From Pseudonocardia sp. TRM90224 (GTDB lineage: Bacteria; Actinomycetota; Actinomycetes; Mycobacteriales; Pseudonocardiaceae), in contig NZ_JAJGSX010000015.1 of NCBI RefSeq assembly GCF_021245725.1, forward strand, positions 161,321-225,320: a DNA stretch of 64,000 nucleotides, in the 5' to 3' direction. The notes under the pieces were generated by a model. That model had not been told where the DNA came from. It ran no database searches and worked only from the letters and a program-made list of their open reading frames with translations. The translations under genes and the position numbers were made by a program. Shown here in pieces: positions 25,264 to 33,585 of this stretch (positions are counted from its first letter, which is position 1; each line of letters starts with the position of its first letter).

Positions 25264-25355
25264 CCGCACGACGGATATCTGCACGAAGGCGGTGGCGCGG
25301 GGGCGCCGTCGCCCGCTCGAACCTGCCCTCTTCCGGCTTCCGCAAAGGAACAACG

Positions 25356-26330
25356 ATGTCCCTCCCCCGCCCGGTAATGCGCGCAACGATCGCGCTGGTC
25401 GGCGCGGCAGTCGCCGCCACGCTGGTCGCCGCCCCGGCCGCGGCCGACACCCCAGCCCAGGTCGCAGCCCAGGCCGCGAAGCGCCCCGCAGGCTGCGGCC
25501 AGGCCGCGCCGCAGCAGCCCGGCACGAGTGCCCGCCACACCATCCAGAGCGGCGGCCGCGACCGCACCTACCAGCTGCACCTGCCGGCCGACTACAACCC
25601 GCACCGCCCGTACCCGCTGATCGTCGCCTACCACGGGCGCGGCAACACCGGTGCCGGCACCGAGGAGTTCTCGAAGCTCTCCACGCTGCCCGCCGTCGTC
25701 GCCTACCCGGACGGTGTGATCGGGACGGGCGACGGCGACCGGCAGGCCTGGCAGGGGGCGCCATACTCGGCGCCCGGTGTCGACGACGTCGCCTTCACCA
25801 ACGACCTGCTCGACCGCCTGGAGGCGACCGTTTGCGTCGACGACCGGCGCGTCTACGCGACCGGCAAGTCGAACGGGGCCGGCTTCACCGGAATCCTCGC
25901 CTGCCGGCTCGCCGACCGGATCGCCGCGATCGCGCCGGTCGCGGGCGCGTTCTACCCGACGGGCGAGGACTGCCGCCCGTCCCGCCCGGTGCCGGTGATC
26001 GAGCTGCACGGCACGGCCGACGCCACCATCCCGTACCCCGGCGACGCCGACCGCGGGCTGCCGGCGATCCCCGACTGGGTCGCCGCATGGGCGAAGCGCG
26101 ACGGCTGCCGCGTCCAGACGCCTCCGAAGCGGATCGAGCCGGACATCACGACGACCCGCTGGGTCGGCTGCTCGCGCGGCGCCGAGGTGCAGCACGTCGC
26201 GGTCGACAACGGCGGCCACACCTGGCCCGGCGCCGACATCTACAGCGGCGGCGGGGTCACCACCCAGACCATCGAAGCGCACGAGGTCATCTGGGACTTC
26301 CTGCGCAGCCACGTTCTCGTCCGGCCGTGA
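25356..26330 (+). CDS. Secreted alpha/beta-hydrolase esterase (PHB depolymerase/LpqC-like)
   Basis: A 324-residue exported protein. A signal peptide (ATIALVGAAVAATLVAAPAAA, cut near residue 30) is followed by the esterase fold: oxyanion region IVAYHGRGNTG, nucleophile in YATGKSNGAGF (G-x-S-x-G form, GKSNG), acid near HGTADATIPY and catalytic His in NGGHTWPG. This matches the polyhydroxybutyrate depolymerase and feruloyl esterase group. ATG at 25356 follows AAAGGA. Operon context with a creatininase and AbgT transporter suggests a step that releases an imported product. Confidence 0.9.
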   Translation: MSLPRPVMRATIALVGAAVAATLVAAPAAADTPAQVAAQAAKRPAGCGQAAPQQPGTSARHTIQSGGRDRTYQLHLPADYNPHRPYPLIVAYHGRGNTGAGTEEFSKLSTLPAVVAYPDGVIGTGDGDRQAWQGAPYSAPGVDDVAFTNDLLDRLEATVCVDDRRVYATGKSNGAGFTGILACRLADRIAAIAPVAGAFYPTGEDCRPSRPVPVIELHGTADATIPYPGDADRGLPAIPDWVAAWAKRDGCRVQTPPKRIEPDITTTRWVGCSRGAEVQHVAVDNGGHTWPGADIYSGGGVTTQTIEAHEVIWDFLRSHVLVRP

Positions 26331-26347
26331 ACGAGCGAGGAGGAACC

Positions 26348-27898
26348 GTGACCAGCACAGAACCTGAAGTGCCCACGAAAGACACGGACCGGCTGCCGCG
26401 CATCGTGCGCGCGATGGCCGTCGTCGAGCGGTGGGGCAACGCGCTCCCCCATCCGTTCTGGCTGTTCTGGCTGCTCTCGGCGGTGCTCGCGGTGATCAGC
26501 GCCGTGCTCGCCGGCATCGGCGTCTCGGTGGTGTCGCCGAGCGACAACGAGGTTGTCGCCGTCCGCAGCCTGCTCAGCGGCGACGGGCTGGCGATGGCGG
26601 TCTCGACGATGGTCGAGAACTTCGCCGAGTTCCCGCCGATGGCCACGATCGTCGTGGTGATCATGGGCGTCGCCGTCGCCGAGCGCAGCGGGTTCCTCGC
26701 CGCGTCGATGCGGGTCGGGGTCGCGCGGGTGCCGGCGGGCTGGGTGGTGTTCGCCGTGGCGTTCGCGGGGACGGTCGCGCACGTCGCCTCCGCCGCCGCG
26801 TACATCATCCTGGTGCCGCTGGGCGGGCTCGCGTTCCGCGCGGTGGGCCGGTCGCCGATCCTGGGCATCGTCGTCGCGTACACGGCGATCGCGTCGGGCT
26901 ACGACGCCAGCCCGATCCCCACGCCAAACGACGCGATCTTCGCGGGGATCACGACGGCCGCGGCGCAGATCGTCGACCCGAGCGTCGTCGTCACGCCGGT
27001 CAGCAACTGGTTCTTCAACATCGCGTCGTCGGTGGTGCTCGCTGCGGTGATCACCGTCATGACGCGGCTGGTGCTGAGCAAACGGCCCGACCTCGACCCC
27101 GACCCCGACGCGCCCGACGACGACCTCACGCAGCTCACCCTCGCGCCGCGCGAGCGCACGGCGCTGCGGCTGGCCGGGATCGCACTGCTCGTCGCCGTGC
27201 TCGTGGTGGTGGCGATCGTGCTGCCGGAGTCGTCGCCGCTGCGCGGTGAGGGCGGGAGCATCGTCGACTCGCCGCTGCTCGACGGCATCGCCGCCGTGGT
27301 GGCGTTCCTGTTCGGACTGACCGGCATCGTCTACGGCCTGCGATCGGGCTCGATCGCCAGCCTGCGCGACGTGCCCCGGCTGATGCTCGAAGGCATCAAG
27401 CAGATGGCGCCCGTGCTGGTGCTGTTCTTCGCGATCGCGCAGTTCCTCGCCTACTTCGACTGGACGCACGTCGGCGACGTGCTCGCGGTCTCGGCGGCCG
27501 AGCTGATCCGGACCACCGGCGCACCGATCGTCGTGGTGTTCCTGCTGGTGCTGGTGCTGCTGACGCTCGTCAACATCATGGTCACCAGCGGTTCGGCGAT
27601 GTGGTCGATCGCGGCACCCGTGCTCGTGCCCATGCTGATGCTCGTGGCGATCCCGGCGGAGACGACCCAGGCGCTGTTCCGGATCGCCGACTCCGGCTCG
27701 ACCGCGATCACGCCGATGAGCCCGTACTTCATCATGGCGCTCGGGTTCCTGCAGCGTTATCGCAAGTCGGCGGGCATCGGCACGCTCGCGTCGTACACGC
27801 TGCCGCTGGCCGTCGCGATGACCGTGGTGTGGACGGCGCTGTTCCTCGTGTGGTGGGCACTGGGTATTCCCCTCGGCCCGGGCGCCCCCGTGCGCTGA
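26348..27898 (+). CDS. AbgT-family transporter
   Basis: A 516-residue inner-membrane transporter of AbgT type with about 11 to 13 membrane segments. Conserved blocks include ERWGNALPHPFWLFW near the N-terminus, ASGYDASPIPTPNDA in the middle and VTSGSAMWSIAAPVLVPM near the end, with SPYFIMALGF. E. coli AbgT imports p-aminobenzoyl-glutamate; others export sulfonamides. GTG at 26348 has GAGGAGG upstream. It is the last gene of the GntR operon and is followed by a strong hairpin. Confidence 0.92.
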   Translation: MTSTEPEVPTKDTDRLPRIVRAMAVVERWGNALPHPFWLFWLLSAVLAVISAVLAGIGVSVVSPSDNEVVAVRSLLSGDGLAMAVSTMVENFAEFPPMATIVVVIMGVAVAERSGFLAASMRVGVARVPAGWVVFAVAFAGTVAHVASAAAYIILVPLGGLAFRAVGRSPILGIVVAYTAIASGYDASPIPTPNDAIFAGITTAAAQIVDPSVVVTPVSNWFFNIASSVVLAAVITVMTRLVLSKRPDLDPDPDAPDDDLTQLTLAPRERTALRLAGIALLVAVLVVVAIVLPESSPLRGEGGSIVDSPLLDGIAAVVAFLFGLTGIVYGLRSGSIASLRDVPRLMLEGIKQMAPVLVLFFAIAQFLAYFDWTHVGDVLAVSAAELIRTTGAPIVVVFLLVLVLLTLVNIMVTSGSAMWSIAAPVLVPMLMLVAIPAETTQALFRIADSGSTAITPMSPYFIMALGFLQRYRKSAGIGTLASYTLPLAVAMTVVWTALFLVWWALGIPLGPGAPVR

Positions 27899-27923
27899 GC
27901 GCGCGCGATCCCCCACGGGCGGG

Positions 27924-27954
27924 ACGCGGCTCCCCCGAAATCGGGGAGCCGTGT
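27924..27954 (+). terminator. Hairpin terminator after abgT-like gene
   Basis: A 12-bp stem (ACGCGGCTCCCC / GGGGAGCCGTGT, one G-U pair) with a short AT-rich loop lies 26 bases after the transporter stop and before the next gene. Confidence 0.75.
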
Positions 27955-27980
27955 CCCCGCCCGATGACCATGATGGTCCG

Positions 27981-28661
27981 ATGCCCGACATCGGCCCCTT
28001 CCTAGTCAGTGCACGATCGTTCGACGAGTACCGCGCGATGTTCGCGCTGACCGATGCCGACCTCACAGGCCGCGTGCTCGACTGCCCCGGCGGCGCGGCC
28101 GCGTTCGTCGCAGGCGCGGGCGAGCGCGGCATCGACGCCGTCGCCGTCGACCCGGTCTACGCGGGCGACCGCTCCGGGCTGGGCGAGCAGGCGGTCGCCG
28201 ACGCCGGCCGCGGCAACCGGTTCATGCTCGACCACGCGCACCGGTTCGTCTGGACGTGGTTCCGCGACCCGGACGACCACCGGCGCCGCCGCGAGGAGGC
28301 GGCCACGGCCTTCGCGGCCGACCTGCGAGCACGTCCGGAGCGGTACGTCGCGGGCGCGCTGCCCGCCCTGCCGTTCCCGGACCGGGCGTTCGATCTGGTG
28401 CTCAGCTCGCACCTGCTGTTCACCTACGGTGAGCGGTTCGACGACGAGTTCCACCTCGCGGCGCTGTGCGAGCTGGTCAGAGTGTCACGCGTGGAGGTCC
28501 GGCTCTTCCCGCTGCTCGGCCACGTCGACGGCGAACCCCACCCCGGGCTGGACGCGCTCCTCGGCCGGCTCGCCGAGCGCGGCATCCGGTCGGACGTGCG
28601 GCGCGTCGAGTACGAGTTCCAACGCGGCGGCGACGAGATGCTCGTCCTCACCCGGCCTTGA
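27981..28661 (+). CDS. SAM-dependent methyltransferase-like protein
   Basis: A 226-residue protein with a class I methyltransferase pattern: GRVLDCPGGAAAFVA (motif I, GxGxG degenerate to CPGGAA), DAVAVDPVY (acidic residue of motif II) and RAFDLVLSSHLLF (motif IV). The SAM glycine loop is unusual, so catalysis is not certain. ATG at 27981 precedes the conserved region; no clear ribosome site is visible. Next in line is a family A repeat and then the SARP gene. Confidence 0.75.
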   Translation: MPDIGPFLVSARSFDEYRAMFALTDADLTGRVLDCPGGAAAFVAGAGERGIDAVAVDPVYAGDRSGLGEQAVADAGRGNRFMLDHAHRFVWTWFRDPDDHRRRREEAATAFAADLRARPERYVAGALPALPFPDRAFDLVLSSHLLFTYGERFDDEFHLAALCELVRVSRVEVRLFPLLGHVDGEPHPGLDALLGRLAERGIRSDVRRVEYEFQRGGDEMLVLTRP

Positions 28662-28689
28662 CCCACCCCGCCCCGCCGCCCACCCCCGC

Positions 28690-28759
28690 AACTTGCCCAC
28701 CGTTTTGCCAACCTGCACGCCCTGCAGGGTCTGCAGGTTGGCAAAACGGTGGGGAAGTT
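28690..28759. repeat. Family A palindromic repeat, copy 4
   Basis: Arms AACTTGCCCACCGTTTTGCC and its inverted partner (one mismatch, G for C) extend through ACCTGCA toward the loop. It lies between two tandem plus-strand genes, not convergent ones. Confidence 0.93.
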
Positions 28760-28799
28760 CTGCCGGCACGACCCGCTGAACAGGTGCCGACCTGCACTG

Positions 28800-28828
28800 A
28801 CAGTGAGTGGACAGAGTCCTAACAGTGG
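28800..28828 (+). promoter_or_regulatory. 11-bp-spaced ACAG direct repeats (SARP-type operator)
   Basis: Three heptamers, ACAGTGA, ACAGAGT and ACAGTGG, begin at 28800, 28811 and 28822, exactly 11 bases apart. Heptamer direct repeats on one face of the helix are how OmpR-like SARP domains bind DNA. The gene they precede encodes a SARP, so autoregulation is likely. Confidence 0.55.
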
Positions 28829-28904
28829 GCATCTTCATCCTTGACCCATGTACGCATCCGGACCGTCACGAAAGCCGGCTGACGGGGTCCCACGAGCGAG
28901 GAGC

Positions 28905-29852
28905 ATGTCGACGATGCCGGAGCTTTTCGGACAGAAGATCCGGGCCCGTCGCCAGCACCTGGGCTGGACGCAGGCCGAGCTGGCCACGCACACGGGGTTG
29001 AGCCAGCGCTCGATCCGCAACATCGAGCTCGGCGCCGTGGCGCCGCACGCGGCTTCGGTCCGCAGGTTGACGGCTGCGCTCGGGATGGACGGCACGCCGC
29101 GGTTCCAGATCAACATCCTGGGCCACCTGCAGCTGCTCGGCGCGGCCGGGGAGATCCGGCTGACCTCACCGATGCTGCACTCGCTGCTCTGCCTCTTCGC
29201 CCTGCAGGGCAACCAGAAGGTCGGCCGGGGCGAGATCGTCGACACGCTCTGGGCCGACCACCCACCGCCCAGCGTGATCAACCTCGTGCACACCTACATC
29301 ACGCGCCTGCGCAGGCTCTTCGACGCCGAGCGCCGCTCCACCACCGCAACCCCGACACTCGACGTCCTCTCCGGCGGCTACATGCTCACCGTCGCCCCGG
29401 AGTGCATCGACGCCGGGCGCAGCGCGGCGGCCACCGATGTGGCGTGCCGCCACCAGGCGCGGGGCGATCACGCCGCGGCGGCCGCCGCCTACGCCGACGC
29501 GCTCGACGCGTGGCGCGGACCGGTGCTGGCCGACGCGCCCTCGGCGCTGCGCAGCCACCCGGCAGCGGTGGCGCTCTCCGAACGCCGGCTCACCGTCGCA
29601 CTGCGCTACGCCGACGCCGCGCACGCCGCGGGCGACTGCGGGGCGGCCATCTCGCGGCTGCGGTCGGTGATCGCCGACGAGCCGCTGCACGAGGCCCTCA
29701 TCGCCAAGCTGATGATCGCGCTCGCCTGCAGCGGCCGCCGGGCCAACGCGCTGACGCTGTTCGAGAGCATCCGCACCGAGCTGGCCGAGAACCTCGGCGT
29801 GCGGCCGGGCCAGGAACTCCAGTCGGCGCACATGCACGTGCTCGGCGCGTAG
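28905..29852 (+). CDS. XRE-SARP fusion transcriptional regulator
   Basis: A 315-residue regulator. An XRE-type helix-turn-helix (about residues 8-62: RARRQHLGWTQAELATHTGL, RNIELGAVAP) precedes a SARP winged helix (about 65-150: LGHLQLLG, LLCLFALQGNQKVGRGEIVD) and a bacterial transcription-activation domain of helical repeats (AAYADALDAWRGPVLAD, PLHEALIAKLMIAL). The extra XRE domain is unusual for a SARP. ATG at 28905 sits too close to GAGGAG; ATG at 28914 is an alternative. SARPs switch on secondary metabolism or stress genes; the neighbour is a secreted I36-like protein. Confidence 0.88.
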   Translation: MSTMPELFGQKIRARRQHLGWTQAELATHTGLSQRSIRNIELGAVAPHAASVRRLTAALGMDGTPRFQINILGHLQLLGAAGEIRLTSPMLHSLLCLFALQGNQKVGRGEIVDTLWADHPPPSVINLVHTYITRLRRLFDAERRSTTATPTLDVLSGGYMLTVAPECIDAGRSAAATDVACRHQARGDHAAAAAAYADALDAWRGPVLADAPSALRSHPAAVALSERRLTVALRYADAAHAAGDCGAAISRLRSVIADEPLHEALIAKLMIALACSGRRANALTLFESIRTELAENLGVRPGQELQSAHMHVLGA

Positions 29853-29870
29853 CCGAGCACGTGCACCGAC

Positions 29871-30251
29871 TCAGCCGGTGATCGAGGGGCACACTCCGAT
29901 GTCGGTGGTGTCGTACTGGCTGCTGCCCCGCAGGTCGTTCCACTGGTCGCCGGGGAAGGCATACACATTGCCCTCGTGGCCCTGGAAATAGCAGCCGGTG
30001 AATCCGCCGTTGTTGAACAACGCGACGAGCTTCAGGTAGACCTTGTCGTCGAGCTGCACCTTCACGCCGTCGGCCGGCTCCCACGTCATGTCCGGCGGCA
30101 GGCTGGTGTCGACGGTCGCCCACATGCAGAGCTTGCCTTCCGGGCAGTTCCACGGTTCGGCAGCTGATGCCGGCGCCGCAAATGCCAAAGCACAAAAAGC
30201 AAGCGCGCCCGCCAACAAAAAAGACACGGAGCGCCCAGCGCGAGAAAGCAC
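29871..30251 (-). CDS. Secreted peptidase-inhibitor family I36-like protein
   Basis: A 126-residue exported protein. The signal peptide has RAGRS, a hydrophobic core (LLAGALAFCALAFAA) and an ASA cleavage site near residue 31. The mature part has four cysteines (CPEGKLC, GCYF, GVCPS) and a crystallin-like beta pattern, GGFTGCYFQG, seen in I36 protease inhibitors of Streptomyces. GTG at 30251 follows GGGGGGATT by a few bases. It converges on the SARP gene, 18 bases from its stop. Target protease unknown. Confidence 0.78.
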   Translation of the reverse strand: MLSRAGRSVSFLLAGALAFCALAFAAPASAAEPWNCPEGKLCMWATVDTSLPPDMTWEPADGVKVQLDDKVYLKLVALFNNGGFTGCYFQGHEGNVYAFPGDQWNDLRGSSQYDTTDIGVCPSITG

Positions 30252-30263
30252 GTCAAATCCCCC

Positions 30264-30287
30264 CGAATTGCTTCGACAACCAATTCG
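30264..30287. promoter_or_regulatory. CGAATTG-N10-CAATTCG dyad between the I36-like gene and a kinase gene
   Basis: Perfect 7-bp arms, AT-rich for this DNA, lie just upstream of the I36-like gene's ribosome site and 92 bases before the divergent kinase start. It is a candidate operator for a dimeric regulator. Confidence 0.45.
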
Positions 30288-30378
30288 GACGCTACTACGC
30301 GCCGTAGGACCTCGCAACACGGCGGATCTCCGCAGCTCCACGGATGTCCGGCCGGGGTGCGGCTCGTACGGTGTGCGC

Positions 30379-31767
30379 GTGCAGCCCCTCCTGACCGGCG
30401 ATCCCACCGAGGTCGGCGGGTTCGTCCTCGACGGCCGGCTCGGCGCCGGCGGGATGGGGGTGGTGTTCCGCGGGCACGCCGCCGACGGCACGCGGGTCGC
30501 GGTCAAGCTGATCCGAGAGGAGATCGCGGCCGAGCCCGACTTCCGCGCCCGCTTCCGCCGCGAGGTGCGCGCTGCGCGGGCGGTCGGGAGCGGCTGCACC
30601 GCGAAGCTGCTCGCCGCCGACGCCGACGCGCCCCGTCCGTGGCTCGCCGTCGAATTCGTCGACGGCCCCTCGCTCTCCGACGCCGTCGCGCTGCACGGCC
30701 CGCTCGCGCCACCTGCCGTGCACGCGCTGGCGGCCGGGCTCGCCGAGTCGCTCGCCGCCATCCACGCCGCCGGGGTGGTGCACCGCGACCTCAAACCGGC
30801 CAACGTCATCCTCGGCCCGGACGGGCCCAAGGTCATCGACTTCGGCATCGCTGCCGTGCCCGCCGCCACCAGCGCGACCCGCAGCGGGCTCGTGATCGGC
30901 AGCCCCGGCTACATGTCCCCCGAACAGATCACCGGGGCGGGCACCGGGCCGCCGTCCGACGTCTTCTCGTGGGGCCTCACGATCGCCTTCGCCGCGACCG
31001 GCCGCCCGCCGTACGGCACGGCCGACCAGCCGGAGTCGCTGCTCTACCGGGTCGTGCACGGCACGCCCGACCTCGACGGGATGCCGGCCACGGTCGACGT
31101 CGCGGTGCGGGCCGCCGTCGCCCACGAGCCGTCGCAGCGCCCGACACCCGACGGCCTGCTGCGCCTCCTGCTGCCCGGCGCGCGCGATCCGTACGCCGCG
31201 GCGACGACCGTGCTGCGCGACGTCTGGCCGAACGCGGTACCGCTGCACGCGCCCAGGCCTCGGACGTCGCGGCGGCGGCTCCTCGCCTCCGCGGCCGCCG
31301 TCGTGCTCGTCGCCGCGGCCGCCACCGGTGGCTACGCGATCGCAACCGGCTCACCGGCGACGCCGCAACCGCAACCGACCGCTGCGCCCGCGCCTGCGCC
31401 TGAAGTTCCCCGCTTCACCGGCCCGATCGACACCGCCGCCGAGGCCAGTGCTTTCGGCGAGTTCCTGTTCCAGCACGACGGGTCGGTCGTCTACGCGGAC
31501 GTCCAGCGCGTCGAGGACGGCCCCACCGAGCAGGACCACCTCACGCTGGAGGACGAGTGCCCGCTTGGCGAGCCGCGCCCGGCAGGCGGCTGCGGAGGGA
31601 CGAACGTCGTGCTCGCCGACGTGGGACCCGCGACCGACAGCATCCACGCCTCGGACGGCGGGTTCCGCACCCTGCGCGGCCACTTCGCGGTGACCGCCCT
31701 GCCCGGGATCCAGATGGGCTACCTGTCCGTTCGGCTACGCGCGGTGCCGGCTACCGAAGTTCGGTGA
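30379..31767 (+). CDS. Membrane Ser/Thr protein kinase
   Basis: A 462-residue eukaryotic-like kinase. The Gly-rich loop LGAGGMGVVFRG, the catalytic Lys in RVAVKLI (Lys43), HRDLKPANV and DFGIAAVP are intact, with SPGYMSPEQI as the activation segment. One membrane helix (about residues 300-320, LLASAAAVVLVAAAATGG) leads to an extracytoplasmic domain of about 140 residues with two Cys (DECPLGEP, AGGCGG) and no recognised ligand fold. GTG at 30379 is preceded by TACGGT at -10 spacing, so the transcript may be leaderless. Confidence 0.9.
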   Translation: MQPLLTGDPTEVGGFVLDGRLGAGGMGVVFRGHAADGTRVAVKLIREEIAAEPDFRARFRREVRAARAVGSGCTAKLLAADADAPRPWLAVEFVDGPSLSDAVALHGPLAPPAVHALAAGLAESLAAIHAAGVVHRDLKPANVILGPDGPKVIDFGIAAVPAATSATRSGLVIGSPGYMSPEQITGAGTGPPSDVFSWGLTIAFAATGRPPYGTADQPESLLYRVVHGTPDLDGMPATVDVAVRAAVAHEPSQRPTPDGLLRLLLPGARDPYAAATTVLRDVWPNAVPLHAPRPRTSRRRLLASAAAVVLVAAAATGGYAIATGSPATPQPQPTAAPAPAPEVPRFTGPIDTAAEASAFGEFLFQHDGSVVYADVQRVEDGPTEQDHLTLEDECPLGEPRPAGGCGGTNVVLADVGPATDSIHASDGGFRTLRGHFAVTALPGIQMGYLSVRLRAVPATEVR

Positions 31768-31831
31768 ACCGCCGGCGGCTCCGATACGTGTAGGAAGTGC
31801 GGACGCACCCGGAGATCACCCGGAGGTCATC

Positions 31832-32260
31832 ATGACATCGATATCGCGGTCGAGCGGCTCACACCGAACCGGTCCCGAACACAGCAGCCCGGCGTTCATC
31901 TGGAAAGCGCTCAGCGCGCTCCTGCTGCTCGCCATGGCCGTGATCCACGTCTACCTCGTGTTCGACGGGGTAGGCGGCATCCTCGGCGTGCTGTTCATCC
32001 TGAACGGGATCGGCGGGCTCGTGCTCGCGATCGCGATGCTCGCCACCCGCGGCACGCTGCTCACGATCTCCAGCGTGCTGAGCCTGCTGTTCATGGCAGG
32101 CACGCTGCTGTCGCTCGTGCTCGCGCTGACCGTCGGCCTGTTCGGGATCACCGAGACGCTCGACTTCACCCTCGTCCCCACGACGCTCGTCGTCGAGACC
32201 GTCGGCACGCTCGTCCTCGCCGTCACGACCGCGCTCACGATGCGGGCTCGGCGGACGTAG
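31832..32260 (+). CDS. Small integral membrane protein, unknown
   Basis: A 142-residue protein with four hydrophobic helices (about residues 25-45, 50-68, 75-100, 112-135) after a polar 20-residue start. I recognise no family or motif. It lies 64 bases after the Ser/Thr kinase gene on the same strand, with GGAGG upstream of the ATG, and may share its transcript. Two family B repeats follow it. Confidence 0.75.
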   Translation: MTSISRSSGSHRTGPEHSSPAFIWKALSALLLLAMAVIHVYLVFDGVGGILGVLFILNGIGGLVLAIAMLATRGTLLTISSVLSLLFMAGTLLSLVLALTVGLFGITETLDFTLVPTTLVVETVGTLVLAVTTALTMRARRT

Positions 32261-32283
32261 CACCCCCGAGGGCGCGACGCACG

Positions 32284-32344
32284 CGTTGCCAGGAAAGCCA
32301 CTTTCCTGTCCAGTGGCGCCAGGAAAGTGGCTTTCCTGGCAACG
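32284..32344. repeat. Family B paired palindrome, copy 2
   Basis: Unit 1 (GCCAGGAAAGCCACTTTCCTG) and inverted unit 2 with TGG at the centre, flanked by CGTTGCC/GGCAACG, so the whole 61 bases is a larger palindrome. Convergent intergenic position. Confidence 0.93.
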
Positions 32345-32444
32345 TCTGCGTTGCGCGTGCGGCTCAGGTGCGCCGCCGTGGACGAGCAACCCCGCGGCCG
32401 GCCCGGGCCGTGGGGGCCAGCTGGAGTGTGTGCGATGCGCCAGC

Positions 32445-32503
32445 GAGGGCAGGAAAGCCACTTTCCTGCCTTGTGAGGGCCGGAAAGTGGCTTTCCTGCC
32501 CTC
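32445..32503. repeat. Family B paired palindrome, copy 3
   Basis: GAGGGCAGGAAAGCCACTTT with an inverted partner ending GCCCTC, 100 bases after copy 2 in the same convergent gap. The remaining bases between the two copies show no gene. Confidence 0.93.
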
Positions 32504-32545
32504 CCCTGGGGTGCACGGGGAGGGCGGGGCGCCCTTGCCGAGGCG

Positions 32546-33562
32546 TCAGCGGGCGAGCGCGTCTTCCATCCCCCGCAGCACCAGCCGCGCCGCGATGGGG
32601 CCGGCGTTGAGGTACCACGCGTCGTCGTCGACCCGCACCGCGCGGCCCTCGGCGACGGCGGGGATGCGCTTCCAGAGCTCGCTGCCCATGATCTCCGGCG
32701 CGTCACCTTGCACGCCGTAGAACAGGCGGCCGCCGTCGCCCTTCGCCAGCTCCTCGGTGCTGATGTCCTGCGACGTCGACGTGAAGGTCTGCGCCGGCGG
32801 CCGCGGCAGGCCGGCGTCCTGCGCGATCGAGCCCGTGAACGACGGCACGCCGTACACGCGGATGCGGTCGCCGGTGATCCGGAGGAAGGAGACGGTCGTG
32901 GCGCCGCCGGCGCGGTCGCCGAGCGCGGCGGCGTCGGTCGCGAACGTGTCGAGGATCTGCTGCGCCTGCTGCGCGCGCCCCAGCGCGTGCGCGACCAGCA
33001 GGAAGTCCTGCTTCCAGTTCACGCCGGTGCCTTGGGTGAGGACGGTGGGCGCGATCGCGGAGAGCGCCGGGTAGAACTCCTCGACGCCGGCCTTGTTGCC
33101 CAGGATCAGGTCGGGATCGACGCGGGCGATCGCCTCGAGGTTCGGCGAGTCGCGCAGCCCTAGCACCGTCATCGTCGCGAGCGCGTCGGCGCGGTCGGGG
33201 AAGGCCTCGGAGAGGTAGCGCGGCGTGGGTGTGACGACGTCGGCGGCGATCGTGGTGCCGACGGGTGTGACGCCGAGCGCGAGCAGGCCGTCGAGCTGAC
33301 CGGTGCTGAGCACGACGACCCGCAGCGGCGCCGCCGGGATCTCGGTGACACCACCGAAGTGCGTGACGGTGCGCGGGAACACCCCGTCGGGGGCGGGGCT
33401 GCCCATCCCGGCCGGGACGGTGCGTGGCGCAACCCACTGCTGATCGCCGGTGGCCGGGGCGGGGGTGGGTGGGGTCGACGGCGCGGCGGCGGGAGCTCCA
33501 CACGCAGCGAGCACGACCGCGATCGATAACAGGACAGGAAGGAAGGTGAGCCTCACCTGCAT
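32546..33562 (-). CDS. Iron-siderophore ABC transporter substrate-binding lipoprotein
   Basis: A 338-residue lipoprotein of the FecB/FhuD (class III) type. The signal ends in a lipobox (VLAAC, Cys20). The mature protein has the two-lobe pattern with VVVLSTGQLDGLLALGVTPVG early and DLILGNKAGVEEF in the middle, and a single long helix between lobes. It binds ferric siderophores outside the membrane for import. No permease or ATPase gene adjoins it, so it must serve one elsewhere. GTG at 33556 is an alternative start. An IdeR-type box overlaps the start. Confidence 0.9.
   Translation of the reverse strand: MQVRLTFLPVLLSIAVVLAACGAPAAAPSTPPTPAPATGDQQWVAPRTVPAGMGSPAPDGVFPRTVTHFGGVTEIPAAPLRVVVLSTGQLDGLLALGVTPVGTTIAADVVTPTPRYLSEAFPDRADALATMTVLGLRDSPNLEAIARVDPDLILGNKAGVEEFYPALSAIAPTVLTQGTGVNWKQDFLLVAHALGRAQQAQQILDTFATDAAALGDRAGGATTVSFLRITGDRIRVYGVPSFTGSIAQDAGLPRPPAQTFTSTSQDISTEELAKGDGGRLFYGVQGDAPEIMGSELWKRIPAVAEGRAVRVDDDAWYLNAGPIAARLVLRGMEDALAR
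33544..33558. promoter_or_regulatory. IdeR/DtxR-like iron box at the start of the siderophore-binder gene
   Basis: AGGTGAGCCTCACCT is a perfect palindrome apart from its central base. It keeps AGGT-AGSCT-ACCT of the IdeR consensus TTAGGTTAGSCTAACCTAA (13 of 19 positions including flanks). It overlaps codons 2 to 6, so iron-loaded IdeR would block transcription near the promoter. Confidence 0.55.
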
Positions 33563-33585
33563 ATTCCATCAGGTGCCTGCGCGGC

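Noticed and set aside
26240..28132. A 630-codon frame antisense to the AbgT-type gene
   Set aside because: His/Arg/Asp-rich and without a domain; the plus-strand frame has membrane helices and AbgT signatures.
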